Origin: Phycisphaerales bacterium
Lineage (GTDB): Bacteria; Planctomycetota; Phycisphaerae; Phycisphaerales; SM1A02
Direction of reading: 5' to 3'
NCBI GenBank assembly: GCA_029242715.1
Contig: JAQWTL010000036.1
Location: 34,364-98,363, forward strand
DNA length: 64,000 bases
The stretch's first letter is position 1, and each line of letters begins with the position of its first letter. The notes below the pieces were generated by a model. The model had not been told where the DNA came from. It worked only from the letters and a program-made list of their open reading frames with translations, and made no database searches. The translations under genes and the position numbers were made by a program. Of the stretch, positions 1 through 8,611 are shown piece after piece.

Positions 1-3000
1 CGGAGTCGTTCAGGATTGACTCTCCTGAGCCGCCCATCAAGGGCCATGTCATGAAGCTCCGAAAGCGTTTCAAGCCAGCCTTCATAGTCGGAACTGGCCC
101 CGGTACCAGCACGAAGCAGAATTTCCTGCACGAGCCTCCGCACCTGTCGATCTCGAGAAGTTCCTCTCCAACTTGAAGGCAGCAGTCGCCTGGCACCAGC
201 CAAGGCACGTGCCATCCAGTCGCTGGTACGAAGATCGACTCTGAATCGCCATCTCAGGAAAGTAAACTCGAGGCGAGTCAGATACCGCACTTCGACACGA
301 TCGCCACGGGCCAGGTGAACATTCAACCTCTGCCTTGTTTCACGACGATGCTCGCTGCTTATGGCCATGGAAGACAGATAAATTGAATCACGAGCAAGAC
401 AGGCTTCGGCCAATGGAAGAATGGCCTTGCGTGTCAAGGCTCGCCCTGTATCCGCTCGATCCACCCGATAGAGCGCTACGACGGAATCAGCAAATCGTTC
501 CGCATAGTCAAATCCTCCCCAGGTCACGCAGCGGCGAAGTGCTACAGCAAGATCACGATGCGCCTCCCGACCTTCTGCAGTATCAGCCAACCCTGGAACA
601 TCAAAGAAGACTCGCTGGGTCAGACGATTGAATCTGGCGGATGACTCACGGGCACAAAAGCGAGACTTGCCCATGGGCGGCGTCCTCTGACGCCTCATGA
701 ACTGCTGTGCTGTTTCGGCATTGGGGTCTTCGCCAGGCCGACGCAATGATGCGGGATTTTCTGCGAACTCCCGGCCAAGTCGGAAAGCCTCAAGAGATCG
801 AGCGTACCCAAGTGATTCGAGTTCACGAAGGGCCGATTCAATGGCATCAGGACTCAATGGAACCGCACCAAGCTGAAACGCCGTTCCGAGTTGCGATAGA
901 TCAGCCAATCGCTCATTGTGAAATCGCCATCGGCACAGATCTGTGAAGTCTTCGACAACCTGCCCCTCAGGATGCAAGAGGGAACGGAAGTATTCCGCAA
1001 TGTCCCCCACTGGCTGCGAAGCGACTTCTCTGTCCAGTTGATCCTCGAAGAGCCCGATGTTGATGACGCCACGAGTTCGTTGCTGGGATGCAACTCGGAG
1101 AGGTTCGTCAGGACTGACCGCCAGCAAACTTTCAACACGATCAAGCCCAAGCATCAAGTCAGCCTCACCCCATGGAATCGTGGAACTGACCTGGGAGGAT
1201 TCCCGTTCAGTACGAGGACGACTGAAGGACACCTGGGCCCAGGCACGACGGCCGGCACCAATAGGGCCAGGCAGCATGCGTGCATGGACGTGATAGCCCA
1301 TTTTGGAACCTGCAAGCATCAAGGCTCTTGCGGCAAGGCCTGGTGAGGGCCCTCGCAGGCCTGCGATATGGACAGACCATGAGGGGGAATCAGCATGAAC
1401 AGGAACTGGGGCAGGCAAGCCATCGCTACCACCTTCATATTCCCTGATTGGTGGACGGCTTCGATGGACTTCGATCTGTTCAACCAGAAGCCGGATACGC
1501 CCCCCAAGGCGAGGTGGCCACCGCCATGCAAGCGTCTCACGACTCGATCTTGTTTCAACGGCCGCCGCATGGCGAACGGCTTCAACTTCCAGTTCCGCAA
1601 GCATTGGCGGCTGTCTGATGACACAAGCACGATCTGCTGGCCAGACGATGCGCTGCATTGGCTGAAAGCCTTGCTGATCAATCTCACTGAGCTCTGACTC
1701 GATGGCAGAGACATCGAATCGTGTTGGAGGCCCATCATCAATAACAATTATGGTGAGCTCCGTTTCTGCCACTGCATCACGGATCATTTTTCGTAGTCGA
1801 CTCGTTTCAGCAAGTGTCCCTCGTCGAATCTGCACTCGATCTGCATGGCCCTTGGGAACGGCGGCCTGGGCCAACCTCTCGAGATCTGCCCGATCCTGAC
1901 CATGTGGCTGAGCGACGAGCAGAAGCCATGTGTCTCTTGAGCCCGCAGCCTGTCGTATGGCTGCAGAGCCGTGACGGAAGAAGCCTGGACCTGAAAAAGT
2001 CTCGATGTAGACATCACGACCTTCAGGTGGCCCAGAGGCCTCACCATCGATGAAGATACGAACAGGGCCCAGCTCTCGATGGGAGTCTTCCTTTTCGTCC
2101 TCGATGGTTTCAAGGTCATCCTGTTCCTGCTCCAGCATTTCCGGAATGCCTTGTGCAATCCGGCGGATGGCTTCCTGTTGGCCAGCTGCGCCAAATCGTT
2201 CCATCAGAACAGGAACAGGGAGCGAGGGAGGCTCTGACTGAAAATCCTGCTTCATCATTCCAGTGGTTGCCAGACCATGAATCACGTGCTGGAGGCGTCG
2301 AAGCAGGCGGGATGGGTGAAGTGCTTCTCGTTCATCGAGCCGCTGAGACTCCCCGCTTTCATCCGGCGGTAACCGGCGGCCCCATGTGAGCGCAGGTGAT
2401 CCCCCTTTGCTCCGAAGGGATTCTGCTATCTGCAGCACGATGTGCTCGATTGTTCCAGGCCTTGGCTCGAGAACAATGACGTTCTGGCATCTGTTCAGTA
2501 TTCGAGTAATGGCTGCTTCATCGATTGGATGAAGCAGACCAAGGTGAAGGACCGGAAGCCGGCCACTGATCCCAAGCATGGTGGCCATGTGCTGCAGGCA
2601 ACGGTCAGCAGGTCCCACAGTGATGAATCCCCAGGACACAGCCTCGCCTGGAGACGGCATTGAACGCCATGAATTCAGTTCGAGACGGCGAGCCATGCGC
2701 AAAGGCCCACCCGTCTCCTGCCATCTTGGTCTACGACGTCGTCTTACCCGGTCCTGATCATCAGGTTCCTCTTCGCCACGGTTCGGCCTCAGCGCTACGG
2801 TTTCCGAGCTTCGGAGAATACTTCGATCAACAACAACAGCAGCTACTCCCCTTGCGGATCGACTGATCCGAAGGACGTTTTCAACAGAATCACGCAGATG
2901 AGGGACATCACAGGCTTCGAGCAATGGAAGCCCTTGTCTGGCCAGTCGACCGCGAATATCGACGGCAGATCTGTTCAGGGCAAGGTCTTCCACGATAAGG

Positions 3001-3365
3001 CCAAGTGCAGCACCATCAGGCAAAGGCTTGGTAGCAGCCTCAAGAAGATTCAACGCCCCTGGGACCGTTGGGCCAGTCAGAATAGCCACGACATGCTGGC
3101 CTCTTCGTGCGGCCCATGCAGCAAGCAGCGCCGCTCGGCCAGCATCAGCCATTGGCTCGACCTGAAGACGGTGCATGCGAAGCAACTCCGCGGTTTCTGG
3201 ATCGGCACAGATTCGATCAATATCAGCAGTTGCCTGAGAAGCGACATAGATCAGGCGATGAACACTCGGGAGGCACTCGAGGGTGGCTTTGAGCATGGCT
3301 TCAGCAGCAGAAAGCGTGGCTGTCCCCGTGTGCTTCCAAAGAGGATGTTCAATCGTCTTGCTCAT
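1..3365 (-). CDS. Divergent indolepyruvate:ferredoxin oxidoreductase-like fusion protein (IorA-IorB type, 3' end outside window)
   Basis: An unbroken minus-strand frame of 1121 codons runs from ATG at 3365 off the left edge. Its order matches the long single-chain indolepyruvate:ferredoxin oxidoreductases, which oxidatively decarboxylate aryl pyruvates to acyl-CoA. Residues about 1-190 look like the PFOR pyrimidine-binding domain. Residues about 440-560 look like the TPP domain. From about 655 (SWSVHIAGLRGPSPG) it resembles the gamma domain, including FQLGAVPLSPDAIE. The C-terminal ~270 residues resemble the family's terminal domain (DUF6537-like). Two things are odd. Where the family has a Mg/TPP motif like GDGTYFHSG, this protein has SGPGFFRHG at 458-466. 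The cysteine-rich 4Fe-4S stretch that should precede the gamma domain keeps one Cys. The ATG overlaps the upstream HAD gene's TGA (ATGA), so the two are probably co-translated. The family is clear; activity is doubtful. Confidence 0.75.
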   Translation of the reverse strand, partial: MSKTIEHPLWKHTGTATLSAAEAMLKATLECLPSVHRLIYVASQATADIDRICADPETAELLRMHRLQVEPMADAGRAALLAAWAARRGQHVVAILTGPTVPGALNLLEAATKPLPDGAALGLIVEDLALNRSAVDIRGRLARQGLPLLEACDVPHLRDSVENVLRISRSARGVAAVVVDRSILRSSETVALRPNRGEEEPDDQDRVRRRRRPRWQETGGPLRMARRLELNSWRSMPSPGEAVSWGFITVGPADRCLQHMATMLGISGRLPVLHLGLLHPIDEAAITRILNRCQNVIVLEPRPGTIEHIVLQIAESLRSKGGSPALTWGRRLPPDESGESQRLDEREALHPSRLLRRLQHVIHGLATTGMMKQDFQSEPPSLPVPVLMERFGAAGQQEAIRRIAQGIPEMLEQEQDDLETIEDEKEDSHRELGPVRIFIDGEASGPPEGRDVYIETFSGPGFFRHGSAAIRQAAGSRDTWLLLVAQPHGQDRADLERLAQAAVPKGHADRVQIRRGTLAETSRLRKMIRDAVAETELTIIVIDDGPPTRFDVSAIESELSEIDQQGFQPMQRIVWPADRACVIRQPPMLAELEVEAVRHAAAVETRSSRETLAWRWPPRLGGRIRLLVEQIEVHRSRPPIREYEGGSDGLPAPVPVHADSPSWSVHIAGLRGPSPGLAARALMLAGSKMGYHVHARMLPGPIGAGRRAWAQVSFSRPRTERESSQVSSTIPWGEADLMLGLDRVESLLAVSPDEPLRVASQQRTRGVINIGLFEDQLDREVASQPVGDIAEYFRSLLHPEGQVVEDFTDLCRWRFHNERLADLSQLGTAFQLGAVPLSPDAIESALRELESLGYARSLEAFRLGREFAENPASLRRPGEDPNAETAQQFMRRQRTPPMGKSRFCARESSARFNRLTQRVFFDVPGLADTAEGREAHRDLAVALRRCVTWGGFDYAERFADSVVALYRVDRADTGRALTRKAILPLAEACLARDSIYLSSMAISSEHRRETRQRLNVHLARGDRVEVRYLTRLEFTFLRWRFRVDLRTSDWMARALAGARRLLPSSWRGTSRDRQVRRLVQEILLRAGTGASSDYEGWLETLSELHDMALDGRLRRVNPERL

Positions 3366-4222
3366 GCCCAACCTTTCAAAAGACGATCGACCGCATGGGC
3401 AACACCATCCTTGGTGTGACAGAGTGTGTGAGCATCTGCCGCATTGCGCACCACCTCTTCGGCGTTTTCTACCGCAATTCCGAAGCCGACTCCGGCAAGT
3501 AACTGGATGTCATTGAGCCCGTCGCCAATGGCAGCAACGCGATCATGCGGAATCGACTTCTGGATGCAGTACCGGTTGACCATTGTCCATTTGTCAACAC
3601 CAGCTCCGAACACCTCCAGCATGTGAACATGTTCACCTTCTGGACCTACTGCCGGCCAGTGTCGCCACGACACTCGATCGCCCAGTCTTTCGCCTACGGT
3701 ATGCGCGGCGGCCTCCATCAGCTTCGGATCTCCGATGCTCGCAACTCGCAGGGTGTGACCTGGATCAGTGTCTTCTGAAGAACGCTCCGCGAATCGCATG
3801 GTGATGTCATGCCGTTCAAACCACCATTGCGAAACAGGGTGAAGGTCGTCTTCGCCGATCACCAGATAGTCATAGCCGACCGCGTCGCGGTCCTTGAGAA
3901 GAAGCGCGGAGCATTGATGCGATCTCGCCGCCTCAGTGATCGAGACCACATCATCAGAATCCATTTGATCTCGAATGAGCGTCCTGCCAGATGGCCAGTC
4001 AACAAGGGCTGCCCCGCTGGCACTCACCATCGGACCGGCATAATCAATCGACCTCAGGATCTCGCTGCATTCTGCATGCGTCCGACCAGTGGCAATCATG
4101 ACCTCGATACCGGCATTCCTGGCATCTGCCAGAGCCCGGCGATTCGGACCAGAGACCTCACCACGGGGGCACAGAAGCGTCCCATCAAGATCCAGGACCA
4201 GTAGTTCTGGTGCGCCATTCAT
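3362..4222 (-). CDS. HAD-superfamily (IIB/Cof-like) phosphatase
   Basis: The 286-residue protein has the HAD motifs in order: motif I LDLDGTLL near residue 10, motif II ATGRT near 40, and motifs III/IV around the basic C-terminal segment and IGDGLNDIQLL near 235. The long cap between motifs II and III puts it with Cof-type HAD-IIB phosphatases, which hydrolyse sugar phosphates or similar small phosphoesters in the cytoplasm. The substrate cannot be read from the sequence. I chose ATG 4222 because motif I begins a few residues later. The open frame continues upstream to 4498, but that part has no HAD similarity and runs under the divergent kinase gene. A TAGGGT hexamer lies 7 bases before the ATG. 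The stop overlaps the next gene's start by 4 bases. Confidence 0.85.
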   Translation of the reverse strand: MNGAPELLVLDLDGTLLCPRGEVSGPNRRALADARNAGIEVMIATGRTHAECSEILRSIDYAGPMVSASGAALVDWPSGRTLIRDQMDSDDVVSITEAARSHQCSALLLKDRDAVGYDYLVIGEDDLHPVSQWWFERHDITMRFAERSSEDTDPGHTLRVASIGDPKLMEAAAHTVGERLGDRVSWRHWPAVGPEGEHVHMLEVFGAGVDKWTMVNRYCIQKSIPHDRVAAIGDGLNDIQLLAGVGFGIAVENAEEVVRNAADAHTLCHTKDGVAHAVDRLLKGWA

Positions 4223-4320
4223 CGCCCGGACCCTACGGGCTTGCTGCAGCAGGGGCAAGCCCTCAGGCAATACGACCGCCAACCTGATACGCTCAAATCG
4301 GTGATCCCGAGCTTCACGAC

Positions 4321-5298
4321 ATGATGACGAGCGGCCAGGGCAAATCCCGAAACAGGCAACTTGCCGACATGCTGCTCCCGCACCTTGACAGGGCATGCGG
4401 CGGCCATCTTGGCGAGGTCCACTGGTTTCGAGCGGATTGGCAGAGAGGCGGAGCGGCAACAGGCCGTTCCACCTGGCAGTTGGAGGATGGCCAGACACAT
4501 AATGTGATGGTCAAGTTCCCGATCCGTGCCAGGGAACTTCTATGGATGCGTCGTCTTCAGCACCCCTCCGACAACATCCCGCCTGTCGTACCTCATCTAT
4601 ACGCCTCAGGCAGCAGCCTGGAATCCTATGACCTTGCCTGGATCGTGATCGAATGGCTCCCCTATGGCCCTTTGGGCAAACGCTGGCACGCCGAACATGT
4701 GAATCGAACCGCCAAGGCGGTCACTCGTTTTCACAAGGAAGCTGATGAGTACCCCATTGAGGCTGAGCAAGCCCGACTGGAAGACTGGAATGCACTGCAC
4801 GAGACGGCGGTGCTGAGTGTGAAACGCAACCATATTGCACAAGAAGCCGAATGGCTGACTCTTCTGGATCGCCTTGCAGAAGCCCTTCCGGAAATGGTGA
4901 AACGCTGGAGGTCCAGAGAGACGGATCACTGGATCCATGGTGATCTGCACCTGGCCAATGCCCTGAGCCGCGATGGAGCTGAACGTGGAGAGGTCACCTT
5001 GATTGACCTGGCAGAAGTACGGCCGGGCCATTGGCTTGAGGATGCCGTCTATCTGGAACGCAGACTCTGGGCACGTCCTGAACGCCTTGAGCAGTCACGA
5101 CCCGTCAGGGCAATCGCCCAGGCCAGGATGGACAGTGGCATGCCTACTGAGCCTCATTTCGAGGAACTCGCCGATATTCGCCGAGCCCTGATGGCTGCAA
5201 CGGCGCCTGCCTTCATGAAAACCGAGGGGCACCCCCGCTACCTGGCAGCCTGCTGTGAGCAGTTGGGGCGGGCCCTTGATCGCATTCAGCAGGCCTAA
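4321..5298 (+). CDS. Aminoglycoside phosphotransferase (APH)-fold kinase
   Basis: This 325-residue soluble protein belongs to the APH/choline-kinase fold. The catalytic loop reads WIHGDLHLANAL (HGDxxxxN, near residue 205) and is followed by the metal-binding LIDLAE (near 225). An N-terminal lobe with a VMVKFP strand supplies the nucleotide-binding lysine. Such kinases phosphorylate hydroxyls on small molecules, and many are unrelated to antibiotic resistance. The acceptor is unknown here. It is divergent from the HAD phosphatase at 4222, about 100 bases away, so the two share a control region; a kinase facing a phosphatase may be coincidence. The alternative start at the second Met (4324) is equally possible. 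Confidence 0.8.
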   Translation: MMTSGQGKSRNRQLADMLLPHLDRACGGHLGEVHWFRADWQRGGAATGRSTWQLEDGQTHNVMVKFPIRARELLWMRRLQHPSDNIPPVVPHLYASGSSLESYDLAWIVIEWLPYGPLGKRWHAEHVNRTAKAVTRFHKEADEYPIEAEQARLEDWNALHETAVLSVKRNHIAQEAEWLTLLDRLAEALPEMVKRWRSRETDHWIHGDLHLANALSRDGAERGEVTLIDLAEVRPGHWLEDAVYLERRLWARPERLEQSRPVRAIAQARMDSGMPTEPHFEELADIRRALMAATAPAFMKTEGHPRYLAACCEQLGRALDRIQQA

Positions 5299-5410
5299 AG
5301 GGGCTTCCTTGAGGCTTGAGCATTGCCCGGTCCCGACCGCTCCGATACCATGCGGTGCTTCGGAACTTCCGGTACTGATTTCCAGTGCCCGGTGATGTCA
5401 GGAGTTACCA

Positions 5411-6250
5411 ATGGATCGCGAACGCCTCCAACAGGTTCAGCAGTCGGATCTCGGCGAGAGCCGTGTCAATGAGGACTTCGTCAACTGGATCAAGACCAGT
5501 GGCCCGTGGTATCTGCTTGCCGTTCTCGTCGGCATCGCTGTCTACATGTATCTCGTGAACATTCAGCGTGCGGAGATCCGTGCCCGGGAGCAGGCCTGGT
5601 TTGATCTGAACGAAGCTGTCATGCCAGCCTCCCTTGAGGATGTGGCTCAGCGACATGCCGAGATCGATAGCGTTGGAACCCTCGCACGCCTGCGTGCGGC
5701 CAACACATACCTCCAGTCGCTGCAGACCAACCTGGCGATTGGCTCGACCATTGAAGAAGGCACTCCACTGAGCGATGAGGATCGCACAGTGGGCCTTGAA
5801 CGAGCCGATCGACTCTATACGCAGATCGTCAATGAAGACCAGGGCGATTTCGGTGACACCATCACGACACTCAGTGCGCTCAATGGCCTGGCTGCTATTT
5901 CTGAATCACGAGGCGAGGTCGACAAGGCCCGGGACTATTACGAGCAGGCAGCAAAGCGTGCTGAACGCTGGTACCCAATCCTTGCAAAGCAATCTCGAAT
6001 GCGAGCGGAAACGACGGATCTGTATGCCCAGGACGTCATCCTTCCCAAGCCGCCCCCCGTAGCAACGCCGGCTACGTCAATTACAACTCCAGGCTTGGAA
6101 CCACTGGATATTGACAACATCCTCAATCTGCCGACGACAACGCCAGTTGATCCTCTTGGTGGCACGACGGCACCGGCTGATGAAACGTCTGAACCTGCGG
6201 CAACACCCGCGCAGGAACCAGCTGCTCCGGCTGCCCCGGAAACCCCATGA
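5411..6250 (+). CDS. Single-pass membrane protein with TPR-like region and Pro/Ala-rich tail
   Basis: The 279-residue protein has a short cytoplasmic N-terminus, one strong membrane helix (about residues 32-54, YLLAVLVGIAVYMYLVNI), a helical region with TPR-like pairs (about 60-215; ARDYYEQAAKRAERWYP fits a TPR B helix) and a low-complexity Pro/Ala/Thr tail. The layout recalls the YfgM/BamD-like TPR_21 proteins that help envelope protein assembly, but similarity is only architectural. An AGGAG sequence precedes the ATG by about 7 bases. Its stop overlaps the RluA start (ATGA), so the pair is translationally coupled. Confidence 0.7.
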   Translation: MDRERLQQVQQSDLGESRVNEDFVNWIKTSGPWYLLAVLVGIAVYMYLVNIQRAEIRAREQAWFDLNEAVMPASLEDVAQRHAEIDSVGTLARLRAANTYLQSLQTNLAIGSTIEEGTPLSDEDRTVGLERADRLYTQIVNEDQGDFGDTITTLSALNGLAAISESRGEVDKARDYYEQAAKRAERWYPILAKQSRMRAETTDLYAQDVILPKPPPVATPATSITTPGLEPLDIDNILNLPTTTPVDPLGGTTAPADETSEPAATPAQEPAAPAAPETP

Positions 6251-7437
6251 CCGAGACACCGGAAGGCTTGCCAGGGCAAGTTGATCCGGAAGATGGCCTG
6301 CTGATCAATGCTGGCGGCAAGGTTGATGCCAATCGCCTTCATGAGCTGTATGAATCTCTGACTGACGATGATGGGGCCATCGTCGTGACCTTCACGCTCT
6401 CAAGAGACCTCAATAAACGACTTGATCGATATCTCGTCGATCGGATTCCGTTCCTGAGTCGCACCTCCATTCAACGGCTGATCAACGAGAACGCTGTTCA
6501 GGTCAATGATCGGACGCCCAAGGCCTCCACCAGGCTGAGGCGTGGAGATGCCGTCAATGTGGCGATCCCCCCGCCACCGAGCTCTGTCATGCCCGCTGAC
6601 GAGATGCCATTGGAAATCCTCTACGAGGACCATGATTTCCTCATCCTCAACAAGCAGGATGATGTCATCGTGCATCCCGCTCGCAGCCACCAGAGAGGAA
6701 CGCTCGTCAATGGTCTTGCCTGGCACTGCAACCAGAAGACATCTGGCACACTGTCAGATGTAGGTCGCGAAGAAGCTCGCCCCGGAGTCGTACATCGACT
6801 GGATCGCCATACCACCGGCGTGATGGTCTTTGCCAAATCGGATGTTGCACACTGGCGACTTGGAAGACAATTTGAACAGCGCCGCACCCGAAAGCGGTAT
6901 CTCGCCCTCGTGCATGGCAAAGTCGAGCCGTTGACCGATGTCATTGACGTTCCTCTCGGAAAGCATCTCACTATTCGAGACCGGTATGCGGTTCGTTGGG
7001 ATGAATCCGGCAAGGAGTCCATCACGATCTACAGGGTTCGCGAACGCTACGAGAACTTCACTCTGGTCGAGCTGGAGCTCCGCACTGGTCGCACTCATCA
7101 GATACGGGTTCACCTGTCACATCTTGGCTGGCCAATAGCCGGCGATGATTACTACGGGGGCCGACATCTGCATGGTCGTGACATCTTCGGCCCAGGTGGC
7201 GAGCCGGGAATGACTGCATCCACGCCCATTCTCACAAGACAGGCGCTGCATGCTGGCCTGCTTGGATTTGCTCATCCACAAAGCGAAGAACCAGTGACTT
7301 TCACGGCCCCTCTTCCTGAAGATCTGCGGACTTTGGTCCAGCTGTTGAGGAAGCACCAGTTCGTCTCCAGGCACAATGTTCCTGGTGTAGAACTTGATGT
7401 GGAGAAGATGCTGGAAGAATCAGCGGAGCTTGAGTAG
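6247..7437 (+). CDS. RluA-family 23S rRNA/tRNA pseudouridine synthase
   Basis: The 396-residue protein isomerises uridine to pseudouridine in structured RNA. An S4 RNA-binding domain lies at about residues 55-115 (RLDRYLVDRIPFLSRTSIQR). The catalytic domain follows, with HRLDRHTTGVMVFAKS near 183-198, where the Asp is the family's nucleophile, and RTGRTHQIRVHLSHLGWPI near 280. It is longer than typical RluD (~325 residues) because of an N-terminal acidic leader and a C-terminal extension. Which RNA position it modifies is not evident. The start overlaps the TPR gene stop. The last 18 bases of the gene overlap the convergent 3' end of mraY. Confidence 0.9.
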   Translation: MTETPEGLPGQVDPEDGLLINAGGKVDANRLHELYESLTDDDGAIVVTFTLSRDLNKRLDRYLVDRIPFLSRTSIQRLINENAVQVNDRTPKASTRLRRGDAVNVAIPPPPSSVMPADEMPLEILYEDHDFLILNKQDDVIVHPARSHQRGTLVNGLAWHCNQKTSGTLSDVGREEARPGVVHRLDRHTTGVMVFAKSDVAHWRLGRQFEQRRTRKRYLALVHGKVEPLTDVIDVPLGKHLTIRDRYAVRWDESGKESITIYRVRERYENFTLVELELRTGRTHQIRVHLSHLGWPIAGDDYYGGRHLHGRDIFGPGGEPGMTASTPILTRQALHAGLLGFAHPQSEEPVTFTAPLPEDLRTLVQLLRKHQFVSRHNVPGVELDVEKMLEESAELE

Positions 7438-8586
7438 CACCGCGGCGGCGACGACAGCCACCACCCCGATGATCCAGAATCGCACGACAACCTGTGATTC
7501 AGACCAGCCGCCGAGATGAAAATGGTGATGAATGGGCGTACAGCGGAAAATGCGTTTCCCGCCTGTCATTCGGAACCAGCCAACCTGCATGATCACACTC
7601 AGCAATTCCCAGTAGAACACGGCTCCGATCACGATCAGCAGGATTTCCTGTCGAACTGAGCAGGCAAGTATCGCCAGCAGTCCACCCAGTGGCAGCGAAC
7701 CCGTATCGCCCATGAACACCCGGGCCGGCGCGCAGTTGAACCACAGGAATCCCAGACTGGCTCCTGCCATTGCCCCCGCAACGACCATGAGCTCCTCGCT
7801 GCCTTCGACAAAGGGGAAGAGCATGTACTGGGCCCGACCCGATGATCCAGCGATATAGGCCAGCAGCATCAGCGCAAGTGAGGCAATGAGGACCAGGCCC
7901 GAAGCCAGCCCATCCATTCCATCAGTGAGGTTGACCGCATTTGATGTGCCGGCGACCCAGAGCATCGTGATGATCACAAATGGGAGCCAGCCCAGCACGA
8001 TGACGGTTGGCTCCAGCATCAGGCTCTCTGTTCCCGGCTGGTAGGTCCTTTGAAATGGCAGCGTGAGGACCCGAGCAGATTCACTGTCCCCCGTCCGCCA
8101 GAGGTACAGGCCACTGATGACGCCGATCCCCAACTGAAACAGGAGCTTCTCCCATGCAAAGAGGCCCTCACGGGCACCCGGCCTCCTGCGAGCAGTAGTC
8201 AATTTGAGCCAATCATCGAATCCGCCCAGCACCGCCAGCCATACCAGCACGATTATCGAGAGGTGTATGTAGCTGTTGAAGAGATCACTCAGCAGGAAGA
8301 CGGTCACGAGGATCGCGGAGGCAATCAGGATGCCCCCCATCGTCGGGATATTGGCCTTGGTGGCCATCAACTGGTTCAGATCGGCGTTGTAGAACTCGGG
8401 AGAATCGCCCAGCTTCTGACGCAGGAGCCATCGAATGGTCCGTTCGCCAAAGATGAGGACGATTGCAAAGGACAGAATGACCGCAAAGAAGGCCCTGAAT
8501 TCAATCTGGTAAAGGACTTGCAGCAGCGAGTAGCCACCGAAGGACTCCAGCCAGTCGTGCCCAGATTGAAGGAGGTTGTAGAACAT
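7420..8586 (-). CDS. mraY: Phospho-N-acetylmuramoyl-pentapeptide transferase
   Basis: This polytopic inner-membrane enzyme of 388 residues transfers phospho-MurNAc-pentapeptide to undecaprenyl phosphate to make lipid I. About ten membrane helices can be seen. The hallmark NAVNLTDGMDGLASG lies near residue 215, and HHHFHLGGWSE, with the conserved His cluster, near 350. FMGDTGSLPLGG near 290 is also diagnostic. Length fits the family (~360 residues). It follows murF after 25 bases, giving the order murE-murF-mraY. Its 3' end overlaps the convergent RluA gene by 18 bases, with no room for a separate terminator. Confidence 0.97.
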   Translation of the reverse strand: MFYNLLQSGHDWLESFGGYSLLQVLYQIEFRAFFAVILSFAIVLIFGERTIRWLLRQKLGDSPEFYNADLNQLMATKANIPTMGGILIASAILVTVFLLSDLFNSYIHLSIIVLVWLAVLGGFDDWLKLTTARRRPGAREGLFAWEKLLFQLGIGVISGLYLWRTGDSESARVLTLPFQRTYQPGTESLMLEPTVIVLGWLPFVIITMLWVAGTSNAVNLTDGMDGLASGLVLIASLALMLLAYIAGSSGRAQYMLFPFVEGSEELMVVAGAMAGASLGFLWFNCAPARVFMGDTGSLPLGGLLAILACSVRQEILLIVIGAVFYWELLSVIMQVGWFRMTGGKRIFRCTPIHHHFHLGGWSESQVVVRFWIIGVVAVVAAAVLLKLR

Positions 8587-8611
8587 GCCTTTGCAGAATT
8601 ACTATCGACCT

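Noticed and set aside
1..3365. Many short plus-strand frames in the first 3.4 kb
   Set aside because: They are shadows of the single minus-strand frame open over the whole stretch.
4223..4498. N-terminal extension of the HAD phosphatase
   Set aside because: No HAD similarity, and it would run under the divergent kinase gene; motif I begins right after ATG 4222.
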